A DNA stretch of 64,000 nt from an uncultured Paracoccaceae bacterium (GTDB taxonomy: Bacteria > Pseudomonadota > Alphaproteobacteria > Rhodobacterales > Rhodobacteraceae), in the NCBI GenBank assembly GCA_947493255.1, contig CANLQK010000003.1:62001-126000 (forward strand), written 5' to 3'. A program made the position numbers and the translations under genes. Below, piece after piece: positions 1 through 8,118 of this stretch. How positions within the stretch are numbered: position 1 is the first letter of the stretch; each line of letters begins with the position of its first letter. The notes beneath the pieces were generated by a model. The model ran no database searches, had not been told where the DNA came from, and saw nothing but the letters and a program-made list of their open reading frames with translations.

Positions 1-907
1 ACACTGGAGCCGCGAAAACCACACTGTCAAACTGGTCTACAAACCCACCTTGGCCAGGGATCAGGTGGGACCAATCTTTGACGTCGCGATCGCGCTTAAT
101 TGCCGCGAACACTAGGTTCCCGAAGCCACCGACGGTCGCGGCGAGCGCGGCCATACCCATGGCGCCAACCACAGAAAACGGTGTCATCCATGCAAGCAAC
201 CCGCCAATGACGGCAGCACATATAACGCCACAAGCCATGCCTTCCCACGTTTTGGCTGAAATTCCGGGGATAATGCGGGTTTTGCCGATACGCCTTCCAA
301 AGAAGAAATCCAAAAGATCGCCAAATTGCACAACCATTATGAGGAACGCGATCAGCAAGACGCCCCGATCAGCGGGATACCCCTCAACGGACATCATCAT
401 CAGGGCAGGTACATGGGACAGGCAGAAGACGGTTATCATCAAAGCCCACTGCGTTTCAGCGACTCTAATGAGAAAACGATCAGGGTTCCCTCGTAACGCG
501 GAAACGATTGGCAACATTAGGAACGCATAGACGGGAATGAAGACGGAATAGAGGCCTGTCCAGCCAAGGCCGATGAACACGTATTGCAAAGGCAAAACGA
601 CGAAGAACGCCAAGGCCAACGAGAGGTGGTCGGCCTTACGTTTGCTGGTTAGTGTTAAGAATTCTCGCAGGGCCGCAAATGACGCGAACGCGAAAAGAAC
701 AAGTAAGCCCACTTTGCCAGCAACCAAGGCAAGGGTGAACAAAATGATCATCGCCCACCAGCTACGAACGCGTGTCATGAAGGTTTCGACAACAGGGTTA
801 TCGTCGCCTGTACGAATGCGTAAAAGCTCCCCAACGATCGTCAGCGCGGTCATCAACCCACAGGTTGCAGCGAATAACCAAAGAAGATCAGATGTGGTGG
901 AGGTCAT
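1..907 (-). CDS. cdsA: Phosphatidate cytidylyltransferase (CDP-diglyceride synthase), cut by window edge
   Basis: Makes CDP-diacylglycerol from phosphatidate and CTP in the inner membrane, the branch point of phospholipid synthesis. About 302 residues are visible before the reading frame leaves the left edge. Several hydrophobic helices precede a C-terminal stretch reading PGQGGFVDQFDSVVFAAP, which fits the family signature (PGxGGxxDxxDS). The ATG at 907 overlaps the TGA of the upstream acyltransferase gene by 4 bp, with GGAGG just before it, so the two are translationally coupled. The C-terminal end is not seen. Confidence 0.9.
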   Translation of the reverse strand, partial: MTSTTSDLLWLFAATCGLMTALTIVGELLRIRTGDDNPVVETFMTRVRSWWAMIILFTLALVAGKVGLLVLFAFASFAALREFLTLTSKRKADHLSLALAFFVVLPLQYVFIGLGWTGLYSVFIPVYAFLMLPIVSALRGNPDRFLIRVAETQWALMITVFCLSHVPALMMMSVEGYPADRGVLLIAFLIMVVQFGDLLDFFFGRRIGKTRIIPGISAKTWEGMACGVICAAVIGGLLAWMTPFSVVGAMGMAALAATVGGFGNLVFAAIKRDRDVKDWSHLIPGQGGFVDQFDSVVFAAPV

Positions 908-1569
908 AGTTTTTCCTCCTTCGGGGCAAGGGCCACAAGTGCGTTAGATGCCCGTTTCAAGAATGCGGTTTTGTCTTCACCATCGTTGACATGGATCGCT
1001 TCGCCAAAAGTGACCGTACAGATGAGGGGCAGGGGGATGACCTCGCCTTTCGGCATGATCTCGGTGACATTTGCGATCCAAGTTGGGACCAGATCAATGT
1101 CGGGGCGTGCTATCCCTATGTTAAACAAACCAGCCTTAAACGGCAGCAGCGGGTCGTCTGTCATGTTCCGGTTGCCTTCTGGAAAGATGATGAGCGAAGA
1201 CCCATCATCCAAAGCATCCAATATGTTTTGCATAGGGTCATGACCGTCTTCGCGCGCCTCGGGGCGGCGGTCGACGAGGACACAGTTGAACACTTCTGGA
1301 CCCACAAAGGCGCGTAGCTTGTTTTTTAACCAATAATCCGCAGCCGCCACAGGCCGTACGTTACGCCGAAGGTTAGGGGGAAGGCATGACCAGATCATCG
1401 GCATATCCGCGTTGCTGACATGGTTGGCAAAATAGACGCGTTGACGGTTAACCGGCTCAATCCCTTGCCAATTCGCGCGCACAGCGGTCAAAAAATGCAC
1501 CAACATCGAGATCGCAACGCCAACTAATTTGGCCGCGGCACGTCTGGGAAGGGAAAGAATTGATTTCAT
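904..1569 (-). CDS. Lysophospholipid acyltransferase, PlsC family
   Basis: Predicted to acylate lysophosphatidate or a similar lysophospholipid at the inner membrane. The 221-residue protein has the two PlsC hallmarks: HX4D at residues 50-55 (NHVSNAD) and EGNR at 131-134 within FPEGNR. The N-terminus is hydrophobic. It overlaps the CDP-diglyceride synthase gene by 4 bp, so the product of one enzyme can feed the other. It could be a specialised paralogue rather than the housekeeping plsC; the sequence alone does not decide this. Confidence 0.88.
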   Translation of the reverse strand: MKSILSLPRRAAAKLVGVAISMLVHFLTAVRANWQGIEPVNRQRVYFANHVSNADMPMIWSCLPPNLRRNVRPVAAADYWLKNKLRAFVGPEVFNCVLVDRRPEAREDGHDPMQNILDALDDGSSLIIFPEGNRNMTDDPLLPFKAGLFNIGIARPDIDLVPTWIANVTEIMPKGEVIPLPLICTVTFGEAIHVNDGEDKTAFLKRASNALVALAPKEEKL

Positions 1570-1612
1570 AACCGTGATCTTGGCCGAGGTTGTATCATTT
1601 GGAAAGGGTGCG

Positions 1613-1640
1613 CCCCGTTTCCCTTACAGGCGAAACGGGG
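1613..1640 (-). terminator. Strong hairpin after the psp unit
   Basis: Nine-base perfect arms (CCCCGTTTC / GAAACGGGG) separated by 10 nt, directly downstream of the YiaA-like gene and upstream of the acyltransferase gene. No U-tract follows, so it may be a transcript-end stabiliser instead of an intrinsic terminator. Confidence 0.4.
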
Positions 1641-1670
1641 AACAGGGCGCGTTTTCGGGTTAGCAAAGGG

Positions 1671-1964
1671 TTATGCGGCTTTGTCGTCTTCGCCACCCAC
1701 GTATTCGGCCAACAGGCGTTCGTTGCGTGCTTCTTCGACACGTGTGATACGATCTTCGGAAAGACGTTCATCAAAACGAAGTTTGACAAAGTTCACCAAG
1801 GCCAGGGTCAAAAGAAGAATGCCGATGCCCCAATAGCCTTTGGTCGCGAGTGGCACGTCTGGCGACATGTAAAGAGACAGCGCAAGCATACCGTAGGCGA
1901 TGACGACGCCGATACCGTTAAAGAAAATGATGAGGCTGTTGTCGGATTTGTTGAAGTTTGACAT
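1671..1964 (-). CDS. Small two-helix membrane protein, YiaA/YiaB-like (tentative)
   Basis: A 97-residue protein with two predicted membrane helices (about residues 9-32 and 41-60) followed by a charged, probably coiled C-terminal tail rich in Glu and Arg. The layout and the GYWGIGILLL...VKLRFDER turn resemble the YiaA/YiaB two-helix domain, but I am not certain of the family. It starts 27 bp after pspA in the same direction and so probably belongs to the psp transcript, where it could be a membrane partner for PspA. That role is inference from position. Confidence 0.6.
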   Translation of the reverse strand: MSNFNKSDNSLIIFFNGIGVVIAYGMLALSLYMSPDVPLATKGYWGIGILLLTLALVNFVKLRFDERLSEDRITRVEEARNERLLAEYVGGEDDKAA

Positions 1965-1990
1965 GATTTATTCCTTTCAAAAACAGTTCG

Positions 1991-2674
1991 TTATTTGGAT
2001 TTCTTTGTATTCAAGCGTGCAAGCACATCATCGGCTGTAGTGCGGGTGGCAGCGCCAAACCCATTGTCGGCCATCCGGTCAGATAGGGTTTCATGGCCCA
2101 AGTCACGGTCGATCTCGCGCAGGATTTCCGACTGTTCAAACGGGTCATCGCGGCCCATGACGCGGGCGATCAATTCTTCAGCTTCTTCGGTGCTAGATGT
2201 CGCGCCGATGGTCGAGTTGAGTTTGGACTGAATAGCCTGTTCACGGCGCACGGCACGAGCCTGAATTGCCCCTTGTTTGAGGTCTATGATACGGCGGTGA
2301 CCGGCATCAATTGAGGTTCGTAGACGGATCACCTTTTGATCCAAACGCGCGCAAGTTTCTTCGCGGATCGTAAGCTCGTTTTCCATCTGCGCGACGGCAT
2401 GGGCCGCTTCAGTGGCGAGGTCAGTTCGATCTGAATTCATGGCCTGTTGCGCGCGGTCTAACATGTCTTTGATGCGTGATTTGAGGGCATCGCGTTGACG
2501 TAATTCCGACCGCTGGCGTTGAATAAGTGAGGCAAGGGTTGCCTTGGCCGCCTTTAGTGAAGTTTCGGCCTCGCGAATTTTTTGGTCAATCAATTCAATA
2601 GCAAAGGCATCACGCACGCGGTCTTCGGAGCGGGCGTTGACCCCAGCGATGAGGGTGGAGAGAGTTTTCAACAT
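1991..2674 (-). CDS. pspA: PspA/IM30 family membrane-stress protein
   Basis: Peripheral inner-membrane protein of the PspA/IM30/ESCRT-III-like family, which binds stressed membrane and maintains the proton-motive force. The 227 residues are almost all heptad-like helix with many Glu, Arg and Gln and no membrane span; the N-terminal segment MLKTLSTLIAGVNARSED fits the amphipathic membrane-binding helix of the family. Usual PspA length is about 220-230. AAGGGAA precedes the ATG. No PspF-type activator lies nearby. Instead a TetR gene lies directly upstream, with shared palindromes in both leaders, suggesting a repression-based control. Confidence 0.88.
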   Translation of the reverse strand: MLKTLSTLIAGVNARSEDRVRDAFAIELIDQKIREAETSLKAAKATLASLIQRQRSELRQRDALKSRIKDMLDRAQQAMNSDRTDLATEAAHAVAQMENELTIREETCARLDQKVIRLRTSIDAGHRRIIDLKQGAIQARAVRREQAIQSKLNSTIGATSSTEEAEELIARVMGRDDPFEQSEILREIDRDLGHETLSDRMADNGFGAATRTTADDVLARLNTKKSK

Positions 2675-2689
2675 AACAGTTCCCTTTCT

Positions 2690-2759
2690 TGAACGATGTT
2701 CACGAAATGAGATAGCAAGTCACCCCCGGCCATTCAAGGAACTTTTTGAACAATGTTCA
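2690..2759 (-). promoter_or_regulatory. pspA promoter flanked by two TetR-type operators
   Basis: Reading on the minus strand: -35 TTGAAT (2732-2737) and -10 TATCTC (2709-2714) with a 17-bp spacer. Operator A, TGAACAATGTTCA (2747-2759), is a perfect palindrome upstream of the -35. Operator B, 2690-2702, reads TGAACGATGTTCA on the plus strand and covers the predicted transcription start. Centres are 57 bp apart. The same TGAAC-N3-GTTCA core occurs before the adjacent tetR gene. Confidence 0.65.
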
Positions 2760-2771
2760 CAAATTTTGAAT

Positions 2772-3362
2772 CTATGAAGCTAACTGTTTGAGAACCAAGG
2801 AGATCATTTTGTCTAATTGGGGCGCTGGAACCCCTGCTGAAGCTTCGTCCAGCCCCAAAAGAACGATTCCATGGACAGAAGAGAACAGGGCTTTGGTCAA
2901 TAATGCGCGTTGTTCTGTATCGTGATCGGGAAATAACACAGAAAGTGGCGCGTCTATGTAGGCGAACAATTGGCCCATTTCAGCAAGGTACCATTCGGGT
3001 GCCGTTTCTCCGGCGGGACGTTCAATGTCGAACAGTGCACGCCAGAGGTGATAGTTGGCGGCGGCAAAATGGTGGTAGGATTGCGCCATGATGATCAACT
3101 GGTCTGTCGGTGTTTGCGGCGCGTCCGCGAGGCTTTCGGCGACAGATGCGCCAAGATTTTCGAAGGTTTCTGCGTTTACAGTCAAAACGAGATCGCCCAA
3201 GTCACCAAACACATTATAGATAGCTCCAAGGGCGCAACCGGCGTCATTCGCCAAATCGCGGGCCCTTAGGTTTTTGAGGCCATCGGCGGTAATTCGTTTT
3301 TTTGCATGTGAAATCAACGCTGTACGAAGTGCTGCGCGACGGGCTTCTACTTTTCCGGCCAT
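2772..3362 (-). CDS. TetR/AcrR family repressor, probable regulator of psp genes
   Basis: A 196-residue TetR-type repressor with an N-terminal helix-turn-helix around residues 33-55 (LRARDLANDAGCALGAIYN) and a helical ligand/dimer domain resembling TetR_C_33-like regulators. I chose the ATG at 3362, with AAGGA 9 nt upstream, over a TTG at 3386, because the TTG lies inside the palindrome that looks like the protein's own operator. It sits immediately before pspA on the same strand. Matching operators in front of both genes argue for autoregulation plus control of psp. The inducing signal is unknown. Confidence 0.85.
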   Translation of the reverse strand: MAGKVEARRAALRTALISHAKKRITADGLKNLRARDLANDAGCALGAIYNVFGDLGDLVLTVNAETFENLGASVAESLADAPQTPTDQLIIMAQSYHHFAAANYHLWRALFDIERPAGETAPEWYLAEMGQLFAYIDAPLSVLFPDHDTEQRALLTKALFSSVHGIVLLGLDEASAGVPAPQLDKMISLVLKQLAS

Positions 3363-3371
3363 TTTGTATCC

Positions 3372-3394
3372 TTGAACTTTGTTCAATAATTATC
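3372..3394 (-). promoter_or_regulatory. tetR operator and -10 region
   Basis: TTGAACTTTGTTCAA (3372-3386) is an inverted repeat with 6-bp perfect arms and 3-bp spacer, sharing the TGAAC-N3-GTTCA core with the two pspA operators. It lies between a GATAAT-like -10 (3389-3394, minus strand) and the ribosome-binding site, where bound repressor would block transcription. Confidence 0.6.
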
Positions 3395-3451
3395 GACGGC
3401 GAGGGGGTTTGGCAAATGGGGTTTTTGTGTTGGGTTATTGATCGCAGATGG

Positions 3452-3477
3452 ACGCCAGCCGAATTCGGAGCTGGCGT
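3452..3477 (-). terminator. Hairpin downstream of the enolase-superfamily gene
   Basis: Eight-base arms ACGCCAGC / GCTGGCGT separated by 10 nt, lying between the end of the 3530-4762 gene and tetR. There is no U-tract, so it is a weak terminator candidate. Confidence 0.3.
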
Positions 3478-3529
3478 TAATGTTTACGGTCCGGCCCTAC
3501 CTAGATAGCAGCATAACCTTAACGCATGC

Positions 3530-4762
3530 CTAGCCTTCCTTAACGGGCGCACCGCCTGCGAAGACGTTGGGCGCGTGATAGCTGACCGGATCGGATTGCA
3601 TTTCGAGGTGCAGGCCTGTGTCTGTAAATGGATGCGCCCGTGCAAGGTCTTCGTCGACGTCGATCCCAAGGCCAGGCGTGGTTGGGACCGAAATATAGCC
3701 GTCCTCGACAGTGATCGATGATTTGATCAACGCATCATGGAACGGCGTTTCAATGGTTTCGGCCATTAGGATATTGGGCAAGGTCGCAGCCAGTTGGACG
3801 TTAGCCGCCCATTCAATCGGCCCAGCATACAAATGCGGAGCAACCTGCGCGTTATAGGTTTCGGCCAATGTTGCGATTTTCTTGGTTTCCCAAATGCCAC
3901 CCGAACGACCCAAGGCAGGTTGTAAAATGTTTGCAGCGCCGTCGCGAAGAACCTCGGCAAACTCGACTTTGGTGGTTAAACGTTCGCCCGTGGCGACCGG
4001 AATGTTCACGGCCTGGGCGACCTTGGCCATCTCGTGCGGAGCGTCTGGCGGAATAGGTTCTTCGTACCAAAGGGGGCTAAATTTTTCGATGGCTTGGCCC
4101 ATGCGAATGGCCCCGCCCGTGGAAAATTGTCCATGTGTTCCAAAGAGTAAGTCCGCGTTTGGCCCAACCGCATTGCGAATGGTTTCACAGAAATTTACGG
4201 ATGTTTGGATGTCGTGCATCGACGGCATGTGACCTGCGCGCATGGTGTAGGGGCCGGCGGGGTCAAATTTGACCGCGGTGTACCCTTGGGCAACGTAATG
4301 TTGCGCCGCCTCGGCGGCCATTTCAGCGCTTGCCCAGAAGTCTGGCAGCGTGTGGTGCGCAAGCGGGTAAAGATATGTGTAGGCGCGGATTTTGTCGTTA
4401 AGACGCCCGCCGATCAGGGCATGCACTGGACGATCGCGATCTTTGCCGAGGATGTCCCAGCATGCGATTTCAAGACCCGACCATGCGCCCATCACGGTCA
4501 AATCCGGCCTTTGCGTGAAGCCGGATGAATACACGCGGCGGAACATCAGTTCGATGTTCTCGGGGTTTTCATCGGCCATGTGGCGTTCGAACACGTCCGT
4601 GATGACAGCCTTCATCGCGTCGGGCCCGATGGTCGAGGCATAGCATTCGCCCCAGCCCGTTAGCCCCGTGTCAGTGGTGACTTTAACGAGGATCCAATAG
4701 CGGCCACCCCAACCCGGAGCGGGCGGTGCGGTGACAATGATGTCGAGGTCTTGGAGTTTCAT
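3530..4762 (-). CDS. Mandelate racemase/muconate lactonizing enzyme family protein (sugar-acid dehydratase-like)
   Basis: Enolase-superfamily enzyme of 410 residues; these abstract the proton alpha to a carboxylate, commonly to dehydrate aldonic acids. Visible motifs are KFD at 165-167, acidic ligand WYEEP (234-235), TGER (259-261, Glu 260) and the late histidine in APHLY (310). By alignment with galactonate dehydratase, the first metal ligand Asp would be at 208, yet the sequence is GTH (208-210): Asp is Gly, while the catalytic-type His 210 is kept. The substrate cannot be named. The alcohol dehydrogenase gene upstream may act in the same catabolic route. Confidence 0.82.
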   Translation of the reverse strand: MKLQDLDIIVTAPPAPGWGGRYWILVKVTTDTGLTGWGECYASTIGPDAMKAVITDVFERHMADENPENIELMFRRVYSSGFTQRPDLTVMGAWSGLEIACWDILGKDRDRPVHALIGGRLNDKIRAYTYLYPLAHHTLPDFWASAEMAAEAAQHYVAQGYTAVKFDPAGPYTMRAGHMPSMHDIQTSVNFCETIRNAVGPNADLLFGTHGQFSTGGAIRMGQAIEKFSPLWYEEPIPPDAPHEMAKVAQAVNIPVATGERLTTKVEFAEVLRDGAANILQPALGRSGGIWETKKIATLAETYNAQVAPHLYAGPIEWAANVQLAATLPNILMAETIETPFHDALIKSSITVEDGYISVPTTPGLGIDVDEDLARAHPFTDTGLHLEMQSDPVSYHAPNVFAGGAPVKEG

Positions 4763-4813
4763 GGGCGGGGGAGTTCCTTAACGATCTGGCCTTATGGCGC
4801 AGGCATTGGACCT

Positions 4814-4868
4814 AATATTGGCTCGATATTGCTTTGGTATGGGTCCGGTATGGTTCGGGTATTGCTTA
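4814..4868. repeat. Five-unit array of a degenerate 11-bp repeat
   Basis: Five consecutive 11-bp units: AATATTGGCTC, GATATTGCTTT, GGTATGGGTCC, GGTATGGTTCG, GGTATTGCTTA. Consensus is roughly GGTATKGSTYY. The last unit overlaps the stop codon of the alcohol dehydrogenase gene. A closely similar array occurs at 55955-56009. No function is known to me. Confidence 0.7.
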
Positions 4869-5948
4869 GAACACGATCACGTTGCGTTTGGCAGCCCCTG
4901 TTTTTGTATCTGCTATGGCGTCGTTTATGTTGTCGAGGGACCATGTGCCCGAGATGAGCTCGTCGAGTTTGAGGCGGCCTTGGGTGTAGAGGTCGACCAT
5001 CCACGGGATGTCACGTTTGATGACAACGTCACCCATTTTTGACCCGATCATGCCTTGGCCAGCGGCGGCAAAGTTTGCGGCCTCGTATTCGCTAAACGCG
5101 CCAGACGGGGGCATGCCGACCATGACGACATTGCCGCCTTTGGCGAGGTAACGGGGCGCTTCGTTGTAGACCGGTGCGATGCCGACGGTGACAAGCACGG
5201 CGTCGGCGCCACGCCCCATTGCCGCCTTGGCGGCGCGCCATGGTTTGTCGGTGGAGGCGAGAACAGCATCGGTTGCACCAAATTCGCGAGCTATTTCAAG
5301 TTTGGAGGGTTCCATATCGACCGCCACAATGCGGCGTGCGCCTGCGATGGCCGCACCTTGGATGGCATTAAGGCCAACGCCACCGGCACCGATGACCACC
5401 ACGTCTTGGCCGGGTCGGACTTTGGCGGCATTTACCACAGCACCAATGCCGGTGATGACACCGCAGGCAAGAAGGGAGGCGGCTTCCATCGAAATACCAT
5501 CGGGCAGGGGAACGACTTGGCTGTCATCCACGACCACCTTTTCGGCAAAGCCACCGCAGGCCATGGCTTGGTGAAGTTTGCCGCCATCGGCGGTGGTGAT
5601 TGGCCCAGCATCCCCGTCGTAGGGTGTTTCGCAATTGGTGGGGCGAGCGGTGGAGCAGCTAGGGCAGGTTCCGCAGGCACGGATCAGGGTCACGACGACA
5701 CGATCGCCGACGTTAATACCGCGTGCGTTTGGGCCGGTGGCTGTGACGGTGCCAGCGGCCTCGTGGCCATAGACGGCGGGCAATGAGCCGCCCCAGTGGC
5801 CTTCGGCATAGGTGATGTCGGAATGGCAAATGGCGCAGGCCGCAAGGGTGACTTCGACTTCGGCGTCTTGGGGTGCGCGGATGTCTATGTCTTCAATTTG
5901 GAATGGTTCACCAAAGGCGTGGCAAACGGCTGCTTTAATTTTGGCCAT
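4866..5948 (-). CDS. Zinc-dependent alcohol dehydrogenase (MDR family)
   Basis: NAD(P)-dependent medium-chain alcohol dehydrogenase of 360 residues. Catalytic-zinc motif CHSD begins at Cys 41, with GHE at 61-63; the structural-zinc cysteines are at 92, 95, 98 and 106 (CGTCPSC...C). A Rossmann GAGGVG lies near residue 180. It resembles class III-like, broad-substrate alcohol dehydrogenases of roseobacters. The gene is followed 103 bp later by the enolase-superfamily gene on the same strand. The specific alcohol is not predictable. Confidence 0.9.
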   Translation of the reverse strand: MAKIKAAVCHAFGEPFQIEDIDIRAPQDAEVEVTLAACAICHSDITYAEGHWGGSLPAVYGHEAAGTVTATGPNARGINVGDRVVVTLIRACGTCPSCSTARPTNCETPYDGDAGPITTADGGKLHQAMACGGFAEKVVVDDSQVVPLPDGISMEAASLLACGVITGIGAVVNAAKVRPGQDVVVIGAGGVGLNAIQGAAIAGARRIVAVDMEPSKLEIAREFGATDAVLASTDKPWRAAKAAMGRGADAVLVTVGIAPVYNEAPRYLAKGGNVVMVGMPPSGAFSEYEAANFAAAGQGMIGSKMGDVVIKRDIPWMVDLYTQGRLKLDELISGTWSLDNINDAIADTKTGAAKRNVIVF

Positions 5949-6027
5949 GGGGGTCTCCTACCTATCGATAGGAGCGTGACGGGCGGTTGGGCGTCTGGCA
6001 AGCCTGAATGCGACGGGTTTATGTCTG

Positions 6028-7245
6028 TTATGCCGTTGCTGTTTGGCGGGGGCGACCTAAGAAGACGATCATACAGGCGATCATGAGCAGGGCGGAGAGG
6101 GCGAACGCCGCTGCGGGAAAGTATGGGCCGGTTTCTGTTGTGAAGGCCCAGAACAATTGGGTCATGACCATTGGCGACAGGATCATGGCCATGGATTTTG
6201 CTGAGGCGATGACGCCTTGTAGTTCGCCCTGTTGATCGGCGCCCGCCCGTGCGGACATCAGCGATTGAAGGGCGGGTGTAACGACAGCGCCCAGCGACGT
6301 CAGCGGGATGAAGGCCAGCGCGACCCAGCCGTTGGTTATAAGCGTTAGCATGATGAACGCGCCTAGGTTGAAGATGAGGCCGAAGATGATTGTGCCGCGT
6401 TCGCCCAAGTATTTCAGGACGATGCGGATGACGCCCGCCTGCACGATGGCGACCCCAATGCCGAACATCGCTAGAGATGCACCGACCATGCCCGGTGACC
6501 AGCCAAAGGCCTGTTTGGTGAAATAGGCCCATGTGGCGGGGTACACGATGAAGGCAAATTCATAAAGGAACACAAGAAGCACAAGGCGTTTGAGGCCGTC
6601 GAGCTGACCAATCGCCTTGAACGCGCCAAAGGGGTTGGCGCGGCGCAGTGAAAACGGGCGGCGGATGCTGTCTGTCACGGTTTCGGGCAGCACGAAGTAC
6701 CCGAACGCGAGGTTGATGAACCCCAGCGCGGCGGCAGCGTAAAAGGGCGCGCGGGTGCCAAATTCGCCTAGCAGGCCGCCCACGATGGGGCCAAGGACAA
6801 AGCCCATGCCGAAGGCCGCACCAAGCAGGCCAAAGTTGGCGGCTTTTTCTTTGGGGTCGGAAATGTCGGCGATGAAGGCCGCGGCCGTGGATTGGGTCGC
6901 GGCGGTGATGCCACCAATGATGCGTGTGGCAAACAGCAGCCAGATTGAACCGGCCACGGCCATGACCATGTAGTCGACTGACATAATCAGAAGCGAAACA
7001 AGCAAAACGGGGCGGCGCCCGAACCGATCAGACAAGGACCCCAAGACAGGCCCGAAGATAAACTGCATCACCGCGAACGTTGTAGCGAGAAGCCCGCCCC
7101 AAACGGCGGCGTTGCCCAAAGTGCCGCCATGCACTTCGTTAATCAGGTCGGGCATGACGGGCATGATCAGGCCGATCCCCATCGCGTCGAGCGTGAGGTT
7201 GATGAGGATAAAACTGATGGCGCGCTTGCGGTCTTTCTCGGTCAT
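6028..7245 (-). CDS. MFS efflux transporter, TetA-like (TCR/Tet family)
   Basis: Inner-membrane drug/proton antiporter of 405 residues with about 12 membrane helices. The MFS signature between helices 2 and 3 is clear (GSLSDRFGRRPVLL), and motif C-like glycine/proline-rich GFVLGPIVGGLLG follows in helix 5. Similarity in layout to tetracycline exporters does not prove tetracycline as the substrate. Promoter and operator immediately before the ATG suggest ligand-induced expression. No dedicated tetR lies beside it. Confidence 0.85.
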   Translation of the reverse strand: MTEKDRKRAISFILINLTLDAMGIGLIMPVMPDLINEVHGGTLGNAAVWGGLLATTFAVMQFIFGPVLGSLSDRFGRRPVLLVSLLIMSVDYMVMAVAGSIWLLFATRIIGGITAATQSTAAAFIADISDPKEKAANFGLLGAAFGMGFVLGPIVGGLLGEFGTRAPFYAAAALGFINLAFGYFVLPETVTDSIRRPFSLRRANPFGAFKAIGQLDGLKRLVLLVFLYEFAFIVYPATWAYFTKQAFGWSPGMVGASLAMFGIGVAIVQAGVIRIVLKYLGERGTIIFGLIFNLGAFIMLTLITNGWVALAFIPLTSLGAVVTPALQSLMSARAGADQQGELQGVIASAKSMAMILSPMVMTQLFWAFTTETGPYFPAAAFALSALLMIACMIVFLGRPRQTATA

Positions 7246-7251
7246 CCGGCC

Positions 7252-7279
7252 AATGTAAACTGAACTGGTCGGTTCACAA
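7252..7279 (-). promoter_or_regulatory. Promoter of the TetA-like pump with operator in its spacer
   Basis: Minus strand: -35 TTGTGA (7274-7279), 16-bp spacer, -10 TACATT (7252-7257). The imperfect palindrome TGAACCGACCAGTTCA (7261-7276, minus strand) fills the spacer. The start codon is only 7 nt after the -10, so the transcript may be leaderless. Confidence 0.5.
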
Positions 7280-7344
7280 GGGCGGGAATGCGATGTTTGT
7301 CATATGACGCAAGGTTGCAAATGCGTTGTCCGCAAGAAATTGGG

Positions 7345-8118
7345 TTAGACGTGCCCGATTTTCGTTAAGAAATCTGACAGGTGGGTGGCGACATCGTCGG
7401 GTTTGGACATTGGCGGTAAGTGGCCTGCGCCTTTGATCAGTTGAAATGTCGAGCCGGGGATGAGGTCTGTTGTTTCCCGGACCAGATCTGGAGGAGTTCC
7501 GCGGTCGTTGATGCCGCAAAGGCCCAGTGTTGGCAGGCGAAGGCCTGATGTGGGTGTGTAAAAGTCTGTACCTGCGATGGCTTCGCACATGGCGGCATAG
7601 CCTTCCACGTTGGCCTGTTCGAGGTAGGATTGAGCGAGGGCGGTTGTTGCGTCGTCTTCGTTCCAACGGGCGAAGATGTCTGGGTACATGGGCGCGATGC
7701 CTTCGGCGCGGGCGCGTTTCGCGCGGTCATGCCACGGGCCGGGCTGACCGTTTTTGGCAGAGGACGAGCACAGCACCATAGCGCGTAACAGGTCGAGCCG
7801 TTTGACGGCCAAGCCTTGAGCAATCATGCCACCAACTGACAAGCCGATGAAACACGCGTCCTTTAGTTCGAAGTAGTCACAGACGCTTTCGGCGTCGGAT
7901 ATCATCATTCCCATTGAGTACGGACCATCGGGGACGGTTGACGCGCCGTGGCCGCGCAGATCGTAGGTGATAATACGGTGATTGGGGAAATGGGCCGTTA
8001 CGTTTGCCCAGATCTTTTGGTTCAGGCCCAGCCCGTGGCAAAACACCAACACTGGGCCGGTGCCTGTATCCGTCGCGGCGAGCGTTGCGCCCTTTGTTTC
8101 GATCTTATGTGTCGTCAT
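7345..8118 (-). CDS. Alpha/beta hydrolase, 3-oxoadipate enol-lactonase-like
   Basis: A 257-residue alpha/beta-fold hydrolase with nucleophile elbow GLSVG (Ser 94), an acid-bearing loop near residue 208 (GINDRGTP) and catalytic His in GAGHLPP (about 236). The overall pattern, including HGLGLNQKIW and DLRGHGAS, fits PcaD-type enol-lactonases of the beta-ketoadipate pathway, but no other pca genes are present, so the substrate is open. The start overlaps the end of the upstream endonuclease/phosphatase gene by 14 bp. Confidence 0.8.
   Translation of the reverse strand: MTTHKIETKGATLAATDTGTGPVLVFCHGLGLNQKIWANVTAHFPNHRIITYDLRGHGASTVPDGPYSMGMMISDAESVCDYFELKDACFIGLSVGGMIAQGLAVKRLDLLRAMVLCSSSAKNGQPGPWHDRAKRARAEGIAPMYPDIFARWNEDDATTALAQSYLEQANVEGYAAMCEAIAGTDFYTPTSGLRLPTLGLCGINDRGTPPDLVRETTDLIPGSTFQLIKGAGHLPPMSKPDDVATHLSDFLTKIGHV

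Noticed and set aside
78-947. Two plus-strand frames opposite the cdsA region
   Set aside because: The minus strand encodes an uninterrupted CDP-diglyceride synthase with its signature; the plus frames are basic, low-complexity shadows.
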